A stretch of 64,000 bases of DNA, taken from an uncultured Porphyromonadaceae bacterium (lineage in GTDB: Bacteria; Bacteroidota; Bacteroidia; Bacteroidales; Muribaculaceae). Each line of letters opens with the position of its first letter. Position 1 is the stretch's first letter. The stretch lies in the NCBI GenBank assembly GCA_947176605.1, contig CAMWRH010000002.1, forward strand, positions 1 through 64,000. The letters are read 5' to 3'. This document shows positions 19,101 to 27,386 of this stretch, piece after piece. The notes under the pieces were generated by a model. The model ran no database searches, was not told where the DNA came from, and worked only from the letters and a program-made list of their open reading frames with translations. Both the position numbers and the translations under genes were made by a program.

Positions 19101-19746
19101 GCGGAGCGCCCGGCTCGACATGAGTGCGCAGGAAGCGGTCGGCCACCTCTACAGTCGAGATAGGCACCACGGCGGCACCGGCAGTCTCACTGTCGGGGTC
19201 AAACGAAGTGAGGAACTCGTCACCTGCGGAGGTCCACTTCACTCCATCCGTAGAAATAAACAGCTGCACCTGGAACCCGGCGGCATTCGCCCCCTTGCGG
19301 TACTTCTCGATATTATACGAAATCCGGAGCGCAGTGATGATCTGTTCCCGATCGGCATTGTCAATTCGGGTGAGCAGACTTACGCCGCGGGTGCCGTCGG
19401 CCACGGTAGTGGTCAGTCCGCCGATGGCACGGTCGGCATCATCGGCACCGAAATTCCAGGTGCCGTTCTTAGCGTTGGAGGCCAGGCTCACGCCCCCGGT
19501 ATACATCACCGAAGCCGAGGCATCATCCCAGGTGCCTACGCGGCGCGGAGCGTTAAGATTGCGGTCAACCCTCCATCCGTCGGGGAGCTGCAGAGTCGCG
19601 GCAGAGCCGTCCCACATCGAATTGAAATCCTCAGTGGCCACAGGTTGGCCGGCCGAGAGCGAGATGGCAGCCATAGCGGGCGACCATGCCGTAAGAGCCG
19701 AGGCCGTCAGGAAGGATGCCATGCATAGATGTTTCGTCAGGTACAT
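16138..19746 (-). CDS. Large secreted SGNH-hydrolase-like protein with duplicated beta modules, carbohydrate-binding modules and a sorting-domain-like tail
   Basis: The 1202-residue protein has a signal peptide (cleavage near AMA-AIS, residue 27). Residues about 35-250 and 824-1030 are two copies of one module (DFNSMWDG with LPDGWRVDR; DFDSMGDA with LPEGWRIDR; both with KNG.WNFG and YLAWNISV). Between them lie SusE/CBM48-like segments (about 265-480, with VYMVGDFNGWNY) and an SGNH-type domain starting LNNSLIHYND near 508 and ending DDRHPTD near 675, which supply the candidate Ser and Asp-His of the triad. Residues about 1033-1130 resemble a CBM26-like starch-binding module, and the last 55 residues look like a type IX secretion sorting domain. 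A surface polysaccharide esterase is the likeliest role. The regulator gene lies upstream. Confidence 0.75.
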   Translation of the reverse strand: MYLTKHLCMASFLTASALTAWSPAMAAISLSAGQPVATEDFNSMWDGSAATLQLPDGWRVDRNLNAPRRVGTWDDASASVMYTGGVSLASNAKNGTWNFGADDADRAIGGLTTTVADGTRGVSLLTRIDNADREQIITALRISYNIEKYRKGANAAGFQVQLFISTDGVKWTSAGDEFLTSFDPDSETAGAAVVPISTVEVADRFLRTHVEPGAPLYLAWNISVASGTTPDKAPGLAIDDIRIEATFAESDPDWTEPETPEINHSGIYMRGVDGWDPTDEWEFNKLSDTLFELRDKKVSGSFKIADADWSASCNYGSNGTSILMSEPYLLKSGTDDNISCGGMTFDCARVVLSIENGTATLLLEPNEDMSGLTSVYMVGDFNGWNYMDRSGELTLDESTGSFSGRVTMQPGADGMSHWRLYQRLGMAGVWGLEADATAPSPLEGKLSKGATGYVATPAGTYDITISLNEDGIGSYTLTAVEAVATDLTVNPQHTVLVPGLPDQVRVLSLNNSLIHYNDQSAMFNDIALSMGKDAEWTKHTLLGKSLATHWNEGDGMAGDGLPGAKMMVRSQPWSHIILQEQSSLPRTDPATFRDNVARWVEYIREACPNPNAVIILPVNWAYAGDWSNFTSFNDIFLNNYREVADEFGVVLCPVMNAYQMMYDAEGAEGLAPWFQDDRHPTDMSTYMAACMEYGLIFGEDPASISYHPASVSVNDAEAMRAYASAVLGGFTQSVNHHAATVAVSAEVTDAFGLVLPQEDVRYSVSDGAEISADGVFHATAPGEYTVTVSAAGFERSATVTVAEAVTEMPYNPAIPLSADAPAYSQDFDSMGDAADAALPEGWRIDRTDAPRATGLFLDAALQTTYAGGPDLPSNAKNGVWNFGPDEADRAVGGITTGVAGGTRAVNVYAHFINDGVRTLSSIDLAYDVEKYRDGNNAAGFSVQLYTSVDGRSWSPAGSDFNTVFPASAATAGASVVPIETKSVSASLPVGLRPGCDLYLAWNISVSSGSECQGAPALAIDNVSLSAVAEEIPTYDWYIFVEDNTGYDALGLYAYGDKEIWGAWPGQAPIDTQVIEGIVYKVFGHNEASGSYNIILNNWNRSLQLPDYPVSGGRNYYFSASPEKLTELFTSGLDEVRDEAAIHLSSDSLFCCDASRIEVYSVAGTVAARAESDTISISTLPAGTYIAVATTGDSIATLRFMKR

Positions 19747-19850
19747 TTTGTAGCGGTATTATGATTGAAAAGTCATGTGATATGCCGAAGGCAGGGTGAG
19801 TGGCCGATGCCGGATACCGACAGCCCCAAGGTCACCTCGCCTTCGCACCG

Positions 19851-19881
19851 CAAAATTAGCACCATCCCGGCGCACTGCAAT
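19851..19881 (-). promoter_or_regulatory. Promoter of the large secreted protein gene
   Basis: The minus strand reads ATTG, 19 bases, then TAATTTTG (19858-19851). This is one mismatch from TTTG-N19-TAnnTTTG, about 105 bases before the ATG at 19746. Confidence 0.6.
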
Positions 19882-19939
19882 GCCTTCAAAACGGAATGTA
19901 GATGGATGTAGATGTTAAGTATCTTAGAATCAGTAGAAT

Positions 19940-21607
19940 TTACAGAGTGGTCCGGTGTGGAAATGTAGATGCCGCAGAGTGATTCTCAAGTGCGGAAAGA
20001 GCCGAAATATCGCTCTCAAACGAGTCGCGGCGCAGCGCACGGTTACGCATCTGGGTGCGGTAATTATACACCGTCGATTCCGAGCAGCGCAGGAACGAAG
20101 CTATCTCGCCGCTCTCATGTATGCCGAGCCATACGAGCGCGTAGATACGCAGGTCGGTAGAGAAGGCCGTCAGCTCCTCCGGATAATGCTCCTCCGGACG
20201 GAGGAGAGAATTAAGCGCTGCCACAAACCCCGGATAGAGCGACAGGAACGCCTCATCGAAATTCGTATAGAACTCCGCTATTTCACGATTGACATACCTC
20301 GACGAATTGATAGCCTTAGTCACCGCCTCAAGATTACCCTTGGCAGCCGTCTTGGCCAATTCGGCGCGGAAGCGCTCCATCTTCCGCAGATAACTCAGGC
20401 ATAGATTCATAAACGAAGTGATATACTTCTGCTTCACCCGGCTTTCAGAAGCCAGCCGGGCATTCAGCGACTCCATTTCCTCATAAGCCTCCGACAGCGA
20501 GCTGTTAGCCAGCCGCAACCCCTCGGCATTTTCATTAAGCTGGCGGTTTTTGCGCCTCAGCATAACGAAAGCCGCCAGAGCTACTGCCGCCACCAGCGCC
20601 ACAGCAGCCCCCACACACCAGAATATCAGATTGCGCCGCCCCCTGTGGGCTGCATATGCGGCATCAATCGCAGCCAGATCGGAAGCCATCTCGATCTGCC
20701 GTTTCGTGGCGTGACTGGCAGCGGCATCCGAGGAGGCCCGGTGTATATAGCGGTATCCACGTTCCGTATCCCCCCGGCGGTGGAGCATAGCGGCCAGGGC
20801 CGGGAGGGCGCGGTAATTGCGGCTGCCGCGGGAGAGGTCGGATATGGCCGCAAGAGTAAGGTAATGCTCAGCCTCCTCCCACCGCTCCATACCTATATAT
20901 ACCTGTGCGAGATTATAGCAGAGCGAAGCATCCGGAGCTTCGGCGGATCCTTGAGCGGGGAGGTGTGACAATAGCAGACGTTCGGCCCCTTCGGAATCTC
21001 CGGCCGCCAGCAGACGGTTGGCCGCTATGGATATCCGGTCCGGGGAGAGCCGCAGCACAGAGTCGCGGTAGGCTGCCGCAAGTGCAGCGTACCTGCGTGA
21101 CAGAGGAGCGTCGATGGAATTTCGGGCGAGAGTATTGTAAAGCTGTACGCCTAATACATAATAGCGTTCAAGCGAAGCGTCAGACATACTCCGGGGTGAG
21201 AGCGAAGAGAATATTTCGAAAGCCTCCTTGGTCATATACCCCTGCGAATTGTAAAGCGAAGCCAGGCGGATCAGTACCCTTTGTCGGGTATCGGTATCAG
21301 CACCGGGATCAGAGGTGCACCTTAGAGCCTCCAATGTATGTTGGAGAGCCAGCCGGGTGTCGAGATCGGCAAAAGCATCGGCAGCCTCCAGCCGGGCCTG
21401 CGCTTCAGCGGGAGTGCCCGAGAGGCGTATGGCGACAGCCCCGAGACTGTCGGCGTGCGCTTTGGCCTCGTCATAGTGAGCCGAACCGTCGGCCACCAAT
21501 GCATCGAGAGTGTAGAGCGCCCTTCGCGTATCGGCAGCATCCGAATCGCGGCATCCTGTCAAAGCGAGGGCCGAAAGCAAAATGAATATGGCGTGGAATA
21601 ACCGCAT
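19940..21607 (-). CDS. DUF6377-type lipoprotein/TPR sensor with C-terminal HTH
   Basis: The 555-residue protein begins with a lipoprotein-like signal (LSALALTGC, Cys19). Residues about 30-315 are alpha-helical TPR-like repeats. A transmembrane helix (LIFWCVGAAVALVAAVALAAFVML, about 322-345, quoted in overlapping short form) is followed by a coiled coil (RKNRQLNENAEGLRLANSSL) and the DUF6377 domain, ending in a LuxR-like helix-turn-helix (GEIASFLRCSESTVYNYRTQ). The layout fits a membrane-spanning regulator with a periplasmic TPR sensor and a cytoplasmic DNA-binding end. It lies 193 bases upstream of the secreted protein gene on the same strand and may control it; that is inference. The start abuts GGAATTA repeats. 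Confidence 0.8.
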   Translation of the reverse strand: MRLFHAIFILLSALALTGCRDSDAADTRRALYTLDALVADGSAHYDEAKAHADSLGAVAIRLSGTPAEAQARLEAADAFADLDTRLALQHTLEALRCTSDPGADTDTRQRVLIRLASLYNSQGYMTKEAFEIFSSLSPRSMSDASLERYYVLGVQLYNTLARNSIDAPLSRRYAALAAAYRDSVLRLSPDRISIAANRLLAAGDSEGAERLLLSHLPAQGSAEAPDASLCYNLAQVYIGMERWEEAEHYLTLAAISDLSRGSRNYRALPALAAMLHRRGDTERGYRYIHRASSDAAASHATKRQIEMASDLAAIDAAYAAHRGRRNLIFWCVGAAVALVAAVALAAFVMLRRKNRQLNENAEGLRLANSSLSEAYEEMESLNARLASESRVKQKYITSFMNLCLSYLRKMERFRAELAKTAAKGNLEAVTKAINSSRYVNREIAEFYTNFDEAFLSLYPGFVAALNSLLRPEEHYPEELTAFSTDLRIYALVWLGIHESGEIASFLRCSESTVYNYRTQMRNRALRRDSFESDISALSALENHSAASTFPHRTTL

Positions 21608-21747
21608 GGGGAGGAATTAGGAGGAATTAGGAATTAGGAGGGAGGAATTAGGAATCCTGTTGTAGGGTCGCGACCTGTCGCGACCGCCGCAGAGGGCTTC
21701 GGAGGGGAGAAGAGGAGAGGGAGGAGAGAAGAGGGGAGGAGAGAGGA
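21608..21747. repeat. GGAATTA microrepeats, REP-like unit and polypurine tract
   Basis: Bases 21611-21652 hold five to six GGAATTA units directly before the minus-strand start at 21607. A REP-like core (GTAGGGTCGCGACC...) occupies 21662-21688. Bases about 21690-21747 are almost pure purine (GAGGGGAGAAGAGGAG type). On the minus strand this is a long pyrimidine-rich leader. Confidence 0.7.
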
Positions 21748-21952
21748 TGTGGATATGTAAATTCGGGTGGAATTTAGCGAAATGACGGCGTAAAAGTGTT
21801 ATTATGCGGTAATATGTAAATATCGATAGAATATTCTTAAAGCGTATTAATCGGTATCCTAAATTTCTGATAAATCCGTTTAAGCCAAATGTGACGGTTT
21901 CGCAGAGACCGGACACCGTCGCACCGACCAATCACCAACAACCTCAACAGAA

Positions 21953-22447
21953 ATGAAAATGAGAAAGCTGATGCTTACTCTGCTGGCAGTGATATTCTGC
22001 GTAGCGGTGTCGGAGGCTTCGATCTTCGACAAGTACACATTCAAGCGTGAGAACCTCCCCGAAGAGGCGCAGGCCATGCTCGACGAACACTTCCCAAAAG
22101 GGAAAGTGGCCCTGATAAAAGTCGACAAGCACCTGCTGAAAAAGACCGACTATGACGTACAGCTCACCAACGGTACCAAGATCGAGTTCAGCAACAAAGG
22201 GAAATGGACATCCGTCAACTGCGGTAAGCGGGAAGTACCCGAAGCGCTGGTGCCCTCGGCAGTGCGCCGGTATGTTTCCAAAAATTTCGCCGGCAAGAGC
22301 GTCACCGGTATCACCAAGCGCAATATAGGCTACGACGTGATACTCTCCGACGGCACCCAGCACCGCTTCAACATGCTCGGCCAATACAAAGGACTCACCT
22401 CCGGCGCCTCCGATGACGACGACACCGACGCGACAGCCGATGACTGA
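21953..22447 (+). CDS. PepSY-like periplasmic protein
   Basis: The 164-residue product has a signal peptide (LMLTLLAVIFCVAVSEA) and two copies of a PepSY-like fold: residues about 35-85 (LPEEAQAMLDEHFPKGKVAL ... YDVQLTNGTKIEF) and about 97-150 (VPSAVRRYVSKNFAGKSVTG ... YDVILSDGTQHRF). This matches the PF11396 PepSY-like family abundant in Bacteroidales periplasms. No enzyme activity is implied; the fold may bind a protease or another envelope partner. The tail is acidic (SDDDDTDATADD). The preceding region is 206 bases without a clear promoter: TAAATTTC near 21859 is one mismatch from the -7 consensus. A strong terminator follows at 22530. Confidence 0.8.
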   Translation: MKMRKLMLTLLAVIFCVAVSEASIFDKYTFKRENLPEEAQAMLDEHFPKGKVALIKVDKHLLKKTDYDVQLTNGTKIEFSNKGKWTSVNCGKREVPEALVPSAVRRYVSKNFAGKSVTGITKRNIGYDVILSDGTQHRFNMLGQYKGLTSGASDDDDTDATADD

Positions 22448-22529
22448 TGCCGAATGATAAGACGTAACGAGTGTGCCGACGGAGCCACCTGAAGGTAGGC
22501 TCCGCCGGTACATATAGCAGACCCCGAAG

Positions 22530-22580
22530 CCGGGCATGGACTCCCCTCCGATGGAGAGAGGCCATGCCCGGTCTATTTTC
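22530..22580 (+). terminator. Intrinsic terminator after the PepSY-like gene
   Basis: CCGGGCATGG at 22530-22539 pairs with CCATGCCCGG at 22562-22571, then TCTATTTTC. A smaller stem, CGGAGCC with GGCTCCG, lies just upstream at about 22480-22504. Confidence 0.75.
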
Positions 22581-22731
22581 TCACCCTAAAGAGCGAGAAT
22601 ACGGGGCATCAGACTTCCGGACCGTACGAGAAGGGGCCAAAAGCAAGCGGAAAGTGTAAAGAGAAATGAGAAAAAACATGGTCAGACAGAAAAAATGTCA
22701 TATAAAAGATGATTGATTGGGGAAAAAGCAC

Positions 22732-22739
22732 TAAATTTG
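22732..22739 (+). promoter_or_regulatory. Likely -7 element for the serine palmitoyltransferase gene
   Basis: TAAATTTG matches TAnnTTTG exactly, about 87 bases before the ATG at 22826. The -33 region (GATTGATTGGGG) has TTG but at a short spacing. Confidence 0.4.
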
Positions 22740-22825
22740 TGGCCTGATACATTGGCCTTCCCGCCGGGAGGGGCGCATGAATATGCCCTTACCCTCAGGG
22801 AGAGAACAAATTAAGCCAGCAAACG

Positions 22826-24013
22826 ATGAAACTCTTACAACAGAAATTAGCGCGTTACGACGCTCCGCAGCGAGCCAAGGCCGCAGGCATCTACCCATAT
22901 TTCCGTCCCATCTCAAGCGAACAGAACACCGAGGTGGTGATGGACGGCAAGAAAGTGCTCATGTTCGGATCTAACAGCTACATGGGCCTTACCAACCATC
23001 CGAAAGTGATAGAAGCGGCAGTAGAAGCTACCCGCAAATATGGTACGGGTATGGCCGGTTCACCGTTCCTGAACGGCACAATCGACCTTCACCGCAACTT
23101 CGAGCAGCGCATCGCCGAATATATCGGCAAGGAAGATGCCATGCTCTACAGCACCGGATTCGGAGTGAACCTTGGTGTGGTAAGCACCCTTACGGGGCGT
23201 GAAGACTACATCATACTTGACGAGCAGGATCATGCCTCCATCATCGAGGGACGCCGTCTGTCGTTCTCCAATTACCTGAAATACAAGCACAACGACATGG
23301 CTTCGCTTGAGGCTCAGCTCCGCAAATGCGACCCCGACAAGGTGAAGCTCGTGGTGAGTGACTCCGTATTCTCGATGGAGGGTGATGTGGCCGACATTAA
23401 GGAGATGGTGCGCCTCAAGAAGGAATACAACGCCACCCTGATGATCGACGAGGCCCACGGCATCGGCGTATTCGGCGAAGGAGGGCGCGGCGTGGTGCAT
23501 CACTGCGGGCTTACCGACGACGTAGACCTTATCATGGGCACATTCTCCAAATCATTTGCCTCGCTCGGCGGCTTCATCGCCACCGACAAGGAGATCACCA
23601 ACTATCTGCGTCACCATTCCCGCTCCTACATCTTCACCGCCTCCATTACCCCGGCGGCCACTGCGGCGGCCAACGCCGCGCTCGACATCATGCTCGCCGA
23701 GCCCGAGCGCCAGTCGCATCTTTGGGACATCACCAACTACGCCCTCGACAACTTCCGCGCCATGGGGCTTGAGATCGGGCATACTTCCACCCCGATCATC
23801 CCTCTCTTCATCCGCGACGACTACAAGACCTTCCAGGTGACCCACGACCTGCTCGAAGAGGGTGTATTCGTGAATCCGGTGGTATCTCCCGCCGTAGCGC
23901 CCCACGACACCCTGATCCGCTACTCACTGATGGCCACGCATACCAAGGAGCAGGTGACCCGCTCACTGGAGGCAATTGAAAAGGTATTCCGCAAGAACGG
24001 CCTTATCAAATAA
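22826..24013 (+). CDS. spt: Serine palmitoyltransferase (alpha-oxoamine synthase family)
   Basis: The 395-residue enzyme belongs to the alpha-oxoamine synthases. PLP-binding residues are visible: DEAH at 208-211, His136 in DEQDHAS, and the Schiff-base lysine in TFSKSFASLGG (Lys242). The N-terminal segment (YPYFRPISSEQNTEVVMDGK) and length fit the Bacteroides serine palmitoyltransferase rather than KBL or BioF, which lack that start. It condenses serine with a fatty acyl-CoA or acyl-ACP to 3-keto-sphinganine, the first step of the sphingolipids made by Bacteroidales. It acts in the cytoplasm at the membrane. The gene is monocistronic, with a -7 element upstream. The identity as SPT rather than another oxoamine synthase rests on recall of family sequences. 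Confidence 0.88.
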   Translation: MKLLQQKLARYDAPQRAKAAGIYPYFRPISSEQNTEVVMDGKKVLMFGSNSYMGLTNHPKVIEAAVEATRKYGTGMAGSPFLNGTIDLHRNFEQRIAEYIGKEDAMLYSTGFGVNLGVVSTLTGREDYIILDEQDHASIIEGRRLSFSNYLKYKHNDMASLEAQLRKCDPDKVKLVVSDSVFSMEGDVADIKEMVRLKKEYNATLMIDEAHGIGVFGEGGRGVVHHCGLTDDVDLIMGTFSKSFASLGGFIATDKEITNYLRHHSRSYIFTASITPAATAAANAALDIMLAEPERQSHLWDITNYALDNFRAMGLEIGHTSTPIIPLFIRDDYKTFQVTHDLLEEGVFVNPVVSPAVAPHDTLIRYSLMATHTKEQVTRSLEAIEKVFRKNGLIK

Positions 24014-24243
24014 ACCACCGTTTCATATACCGCGGCAATCAGACACCTCACAGGCGGATTGCGGCACGCCATGCACATGCGATGCGGGGATCGACCACGA
24101 CCGGCATCCGTGTGCATGCGGCCGTGACACCGGATTTCCACATCCGGCGGGTGGCCGGGCGCCCCGGGGCGTCAGCCAAGTCCGGCCTGCAAGACGCATA
24201 TGCCGCCACATGACCCAGACGACACACATATCGATATTCACCA
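24014..24243. other. Short intergenic stretch
   Basis: About 230 GC-rich bases between two plus-strand genes. A small stem (CCGGAT/ATCCGG near 24131-24147) is present; no promoter or gene is evident. Confidence 0.35.
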
Positions 24244-24774
24244 ATGGTATATAAGTTCAAACTTGTAAGTGATGAAGTGAGCAACTTCGCTCGCGAAATA
24301 GAGATTGATTCAGAATCCAGCTTCCTGCAGCTCCGCAATGTGATACTTGACTCAGTAGGCTACACTAAAGATGAACTCGACTCCTTCTTCATCTGCGATG
24401 ACGACTGGAGCCGCAACGAAGAGATCACACTGGAAGATATGGGCTCCTCTTCCGATCAGGATGTATGGCTGATGGACGACACCCCCCTCAGCGAGTTCCT
24501 GGAGGACGAGGGTCAGAAACTGATGTTCATGTTTGACTACTTCACGGAGCGCAGCTTCTTTATGGAGCTGAAAGAGATTGTGCCGGGGCGCACACTTCTT
24601 GACCCGATCTGCACGCTCAAGCGTGGCAAGGCTCCGGTGCAGCAGAGCTCGCTTCCGGATGAAGCTCCGGCACCGTCGGTGGTCAAGGAGGATCTTGACG
24701 TGGATTTCTATGGCGACGATCAGTTTAACGACGATGAAATCGCCGGCCTTAGCGACGACATAGATTTCGAATAA
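24244..24774 (+). CDS. pRiA4b ORF-3-like acidic protein
   Basis: The 176-residue product starts with MVYKFKLVSDEVSNFAREIE and contains the features of the pRiA4b ORF-3/IS1096 TnpR-like family (PF07929): an N-terminal beta strand, a WSRNEEITL segment, and LMFMFDYFTERSFFMELKEI, the usual FxYDFGD-like centre, here FMFDYFTE. The family is widespread but of unknown biochemical role; it is not itself a transposase. The C-terminal third is low complexity and strongly acidic (DVDFYGDDQFNDDEIAGL). The gene ends just before a 14-base-pair hairpin at 24815, suggesting a single-gene transcript. The name of the family should not be taken as evidence for an insertion sequence here. Confidence 0.7.
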   Translation: MVYKFKLVSDEVSNFAREIEIDSESSFLQLRNVILDSVGYTKDELDSFFICDDDWSRNEEITLEDMGSSSDQDVWLMDDTPLSEFLEDEGQKLMFMFDYFTERSFFMELKEIVPGRTLLDPICTLKRGKAPVQQSSLPDEAPAPSVVKEDLDVDFYGDDQFNDDEIAGLSDDIDFE

Positions 24775-24814
24775 GCCGACTTCACGCCGGACAAAGCTCC
24801 GGACACTTCAATCA

Positions 24815-24869
24815 CGACAACGGGTGCATGCCGCATTGAGCCATATGGCGCGGCGTGCACCCGTTGTCG
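24815..24869. terminator. Long hairpin after the pRiA4b-like gene
   Basis: CGACAACGGGTGCA at 24815-24828 is complementary over all 14 bases to TGCACCCGTTGTCG at 24856-24869, with further pairing inside. No T-run follows on the plus strand, so the terminator role is inferred from position. Confidence 0.5.
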
Positions 24870-25081
24870 CGTCATGACATGAGCGGCAGCTGCAGCCGGG
24901 TATGTCAACGACCGGTGGCGGGACACGCCGATGTGGCGGCAAAATCAAAAGGTATATATAAATAGATAAAAAAACGCATAAAGATGTGAACCCATCCGCC
25001 CTCCCGGATGTTTAGAATATGAGTCGATGAGGATACCTGATGGCAATAGAGTGTCATTTAACCCCCACCGGCGGGAAGTCT

Positions 25082-25468
25082 ATGATAACCGACGCTGTCA
25101 TTCAGGAAATATACAAGAAAAACCGCAAGCCACCGAAGGACCTAAACGATCTGAATCTTCCGGAGGCTCTCTACATTCTACGCCAGCATCATGACATGAG
25201 CGTGGATTCAGAGGATCTGACGAAGGCAGAAGTGGTGCTCAACGATATGGAAGAGTATAGCCCGTTCCGTCGCTTCCTTGTGCGGAGCCTTCATGCCATA
25301 CTTCATTTCGATCGTCAGGTGGCATTCGTATTCCGTTCGCATATACTGTTTCTCAACAAGCACGACAAAGAGCTCCGGGTGCATTTCCGCACCGAGGAGG
25401 AGGAAGAAGAGGACGATGACGACCGCAGCTGGCTGGCACGTCTCTTCGGCGCGCGTCATCACCGTTGA
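25082..25468 (+). CDS. Conserved hypothetical acidic protein
   Basis: From ATG at 25082 (MITDAVIQEIYKKNRKPPKD) the product is 128 residues; an upstream ATG at 25040 is possible but adds an unconserved-looking start. It has helical segments (LNLPEALYILRQHHDM; FRRFLVRSLHAILHFDRQVA) and a Glu/Asp run (EEEEEEDDDDRSW) before a basic end. I do not recognise a family. It lies between the pRiA4b-like gene and the convergent oadB gene. A function cannot be proposed. Confidence 0.6.
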   Translation: MITDAVIQEIYKKNRKPPKDLNDLNLPEALYILRQHHDMSVDSEDLTKAEVVLNDMEEYSPFRRFLVRSLHAILHFDRQVAFVFRSHILFLNKHDKELRVHFRTEEEEEEDDDDRSWLARLFGARHHR

Positions 25469-25694
25469 CATTAACGATTGGATATTTCATATGTCCGGCG
25501 GGCAGAGGGAGCAATCCTTCCGCCCGCCGAATCTGCATGTACAGGTCAGAGCGGGAGAGAGGCGGCATAATGCGCTGCAGTCGCAAAGCAACTGACCCCT
25601 TCCGCCCTGAGTCAGGCGGAAGGGGTCAGACCGATATGTAATCCTTGGTGAGCCGGAGTCCTGCGGGAGGATCGGCTCACGCCGGATGCAGAGA

Positions 25695-26858
25695 TTATCC
25701 GAGGAAGCTGAGCAGCACACCGGCAGCCACAGCCGAACCGATCACACCTGCCACATTCGGGCCCATGGCGTGCATCAGCAGATAGTTGGACGGATCATAC
25801 TCCAGACCTACATTATTCGAGATACGGGCTGCCATAGGCACAGCCGATACACCGGCGTTGCCGATAAGCGGATTGATCTTCTTGTTCTTCGCAAGGAAGA
25901 GGTTGAAGAACTTCACGCTCAGCACACCTGCCGACGAAGCGATGATGAAAGCGAGGAATCCGAGGCCGAAGATCTTCAGCGTATCCCAGCTCAGGAACAC
26001 ATCGGCCTGAGTCGATGCTCCTACAGTGAGGCCGAGCAGGATAGTGATGATATCGGTCATGGCGTTCTGCGCTGTCTTGGCCAGACGGGTAGTGACGCCC
26101 GACTCGCGGAGCAGGTTGCCGAAGAAGAGCATGCCGAGCAACGGAATGCCCGAGGGCACCACGAAGCAAGTGAGCAGCAGACCCACGATCGGGAAGATGA
26201 TCTTCTCGTTCTGGCTTACCACACGGGCTGGCTTCATCTTGATCAGACGCTCCTTCTCAGTAGTGAAGAGGCGCATCAGCGGGGGCTGGATGAGCGGGAT
26301 AAGGGCCATATAGGAATAAGCCGACACGGCCACCGCACCCAGGAGTTTCGGATTAAGCTTCGAAGTGGTGAAGATTGCAGTCGGGCCGTCGGCACCACCG
26401 ATGATGGCCACACAGCCGGCCGACAGCGGATCGAATCCCACGAGCAGCGAAAGCATGTAGGCACCGAAGATACCGAACTGTGCGCAGGCACCGATCACCA
26501 TCAGTTTCGGATTTGCCAGAAGAGCCGAGAAGTCGGTCATCGCACCGATACCGAGGAAGATCAGCGGGGGATACCATCCCTTTTCAACACCGTTGTAAAG
26601 GATATTGAGCACCGATCCCTCCTCATAGATACCGATTTCCATACCGGGCTGGAACGGGATATTACCGAGCAGCATGCCGAAGCCGATAGGCACGAGCAGC
26701 AGCGGTTCGAAATTCTTCTTGATGGCAAGCCAAACGAAGAAGCAGCCGACAGCCAGCATAATGATATTTCCCCATTCGCAGTTGGCGAAACCGGTGAAAT
26801 TCCAGAATGTGGTCAGCGAGTCCTCCAGAAATGCGGAGAAAGAACTGAGCAATAACAT
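25695..26858 (-). CDS. mmdB: Sodium-translocating decarboxylase beta subunit
   Basis: The 387-residue integral membrane protein belongs to the OadB/MmdB/GcdB family. It has about nine or more hydrophobic helices, and the conserved signatures PPLIFLGIGAMTDFSALLANP (near 95-115, quoted in part), GGADGPTAIF near 160-170 and GNLLRESGVTTRL near 225. It drives sodium export across the inner membrane, coupled to carboxybiotin decarboxylation, with the alpha, gamma and biotin subunits encoded immediately upstream (transcription is right to left: mce, mmdA, gamma, biotin carrier, beta). The substrate specificity lies in the alpha subunit. Confidence 0.93.
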   Translation of the reverse strand: MLLLSSFSAFLEDSLTTFWNFTGFANCEWGNIIMLAVGCFFVWLAIKKNFEPLLLVPIGFGMLLGNIPFQPGMEIGIYEEGSVLNILYNGVEKGWYPPLIFLGIGAMTDFSALLANPKLMVIGACAQFGIFGAYMLSLLVGFDPLSAGCVAIIGGADGPTAIFTTSKLNPKLLGAVAVSAYSYMALIPLIQPPLMRLFTTEKERLIKMKPARVVSQNEKIIFPIVGLLLTCFVVPSGIPLLGMLFFGNLLRESGVTTRLAKTAQNAMTDIITILLGLTVGASTQADVFLSWDTLKIFGLGFLAFIIASSAGVLSVKFFNLFLAKNKKINPLIGNAGVSAVPMAARISNNVGLEYDPSNYLLMHAMGPNVAGVIGSAVAAGVLLSFLG

Positions 26859-26900
26859 TAGAATGATGTGTTGTTAGAGTTGTTCAGGTAGTGTTTGTTA

Positions 26901-27350
26901 TCACTCGATGACCATGATGTCGGTACCCTCCAGGATGGCGTCGCCTACCGCTACGAGGATCTTCTTGACAGTGCCGGAAGTGGCGCAATGGATATCGTTC
27001 TCCATCTTCATGGCCTCAAGCACGCACACAGTGTCGCCGGCCTTTACGGCCTGACCCTCGCTTACGTTGATGCTCATGATAGTGCCGGGCAGCGGGCTCT
27101 TCACGGCAGTGCCGGGACCTGCGGGAGCGGCGGGTTTGGAGATTACCTTGGCGCCTGTCTCGGTGCGGGGAGCAGCGGCGGGAGCCTTGGGTTTCACGAG
27201 GGGCGACACCTTGTTGGCTCCGGCGGGAGCCTTTTCGAGCTCTACGTCATAGGGAGTGCCGTTGACCTCGACGTGCACCTTATTGTCGACGATATCGCCT
27301 ACGGCCACATTGAAGCGGGTGCCGTTGATCTTATACTTGTATTCTTTCAT
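26901..27350 (-). CDS. mmdC: Biotin carrier subunit
   Basis: The 149-residue protein has an N-terminal beta region, a Pro/Ala-rich linker at about 40-85 (KPKAPAAAPRTETGAK), and a biotinyl domain with the EAMKMEND site near residue 115. The lysine carries biotin, which shuttles CO2 from the carboxyltransferase (alpha) subunit to the membrane beta subunit. It lies between the gamma-type subunit and beta subunit genes, 36 and 42 bases apart, in one operon. Naming follows the methylmalonyl-CoA decarboxylase scheme. Confidence 0.9.
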   Translation of the reverse strand: MKEYKYKINGTRFNVAVGDIVDNKVHVEVNGTPYDVELEKAPAGANKVSPLVKPKAPAAAPRTETGAKVISKPAAPAGPGTAVKSPLPGTIMSINVSEGQAVKAGDTVCVLEAMKMENDIHCATSGTVKKILVAVGDAILEGTDIMVIE

Positions 27351-27386
27351 TACGTATGAATTGAAAAAGGAGTGGGGTAGTGGGGA

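Noticed and set aside
24244..24774. Insertion sequence suggested by the family name IS1096 TnpR-like
   Set aside because: No transposase, no terminal inverted repeats and no target duplication; the family name is historical.
25686..26855. 389-codon open frame opposite the beta subunit gene
   Set aside because: Charged, repetitive antisense translation of an integral membrane protein gene.
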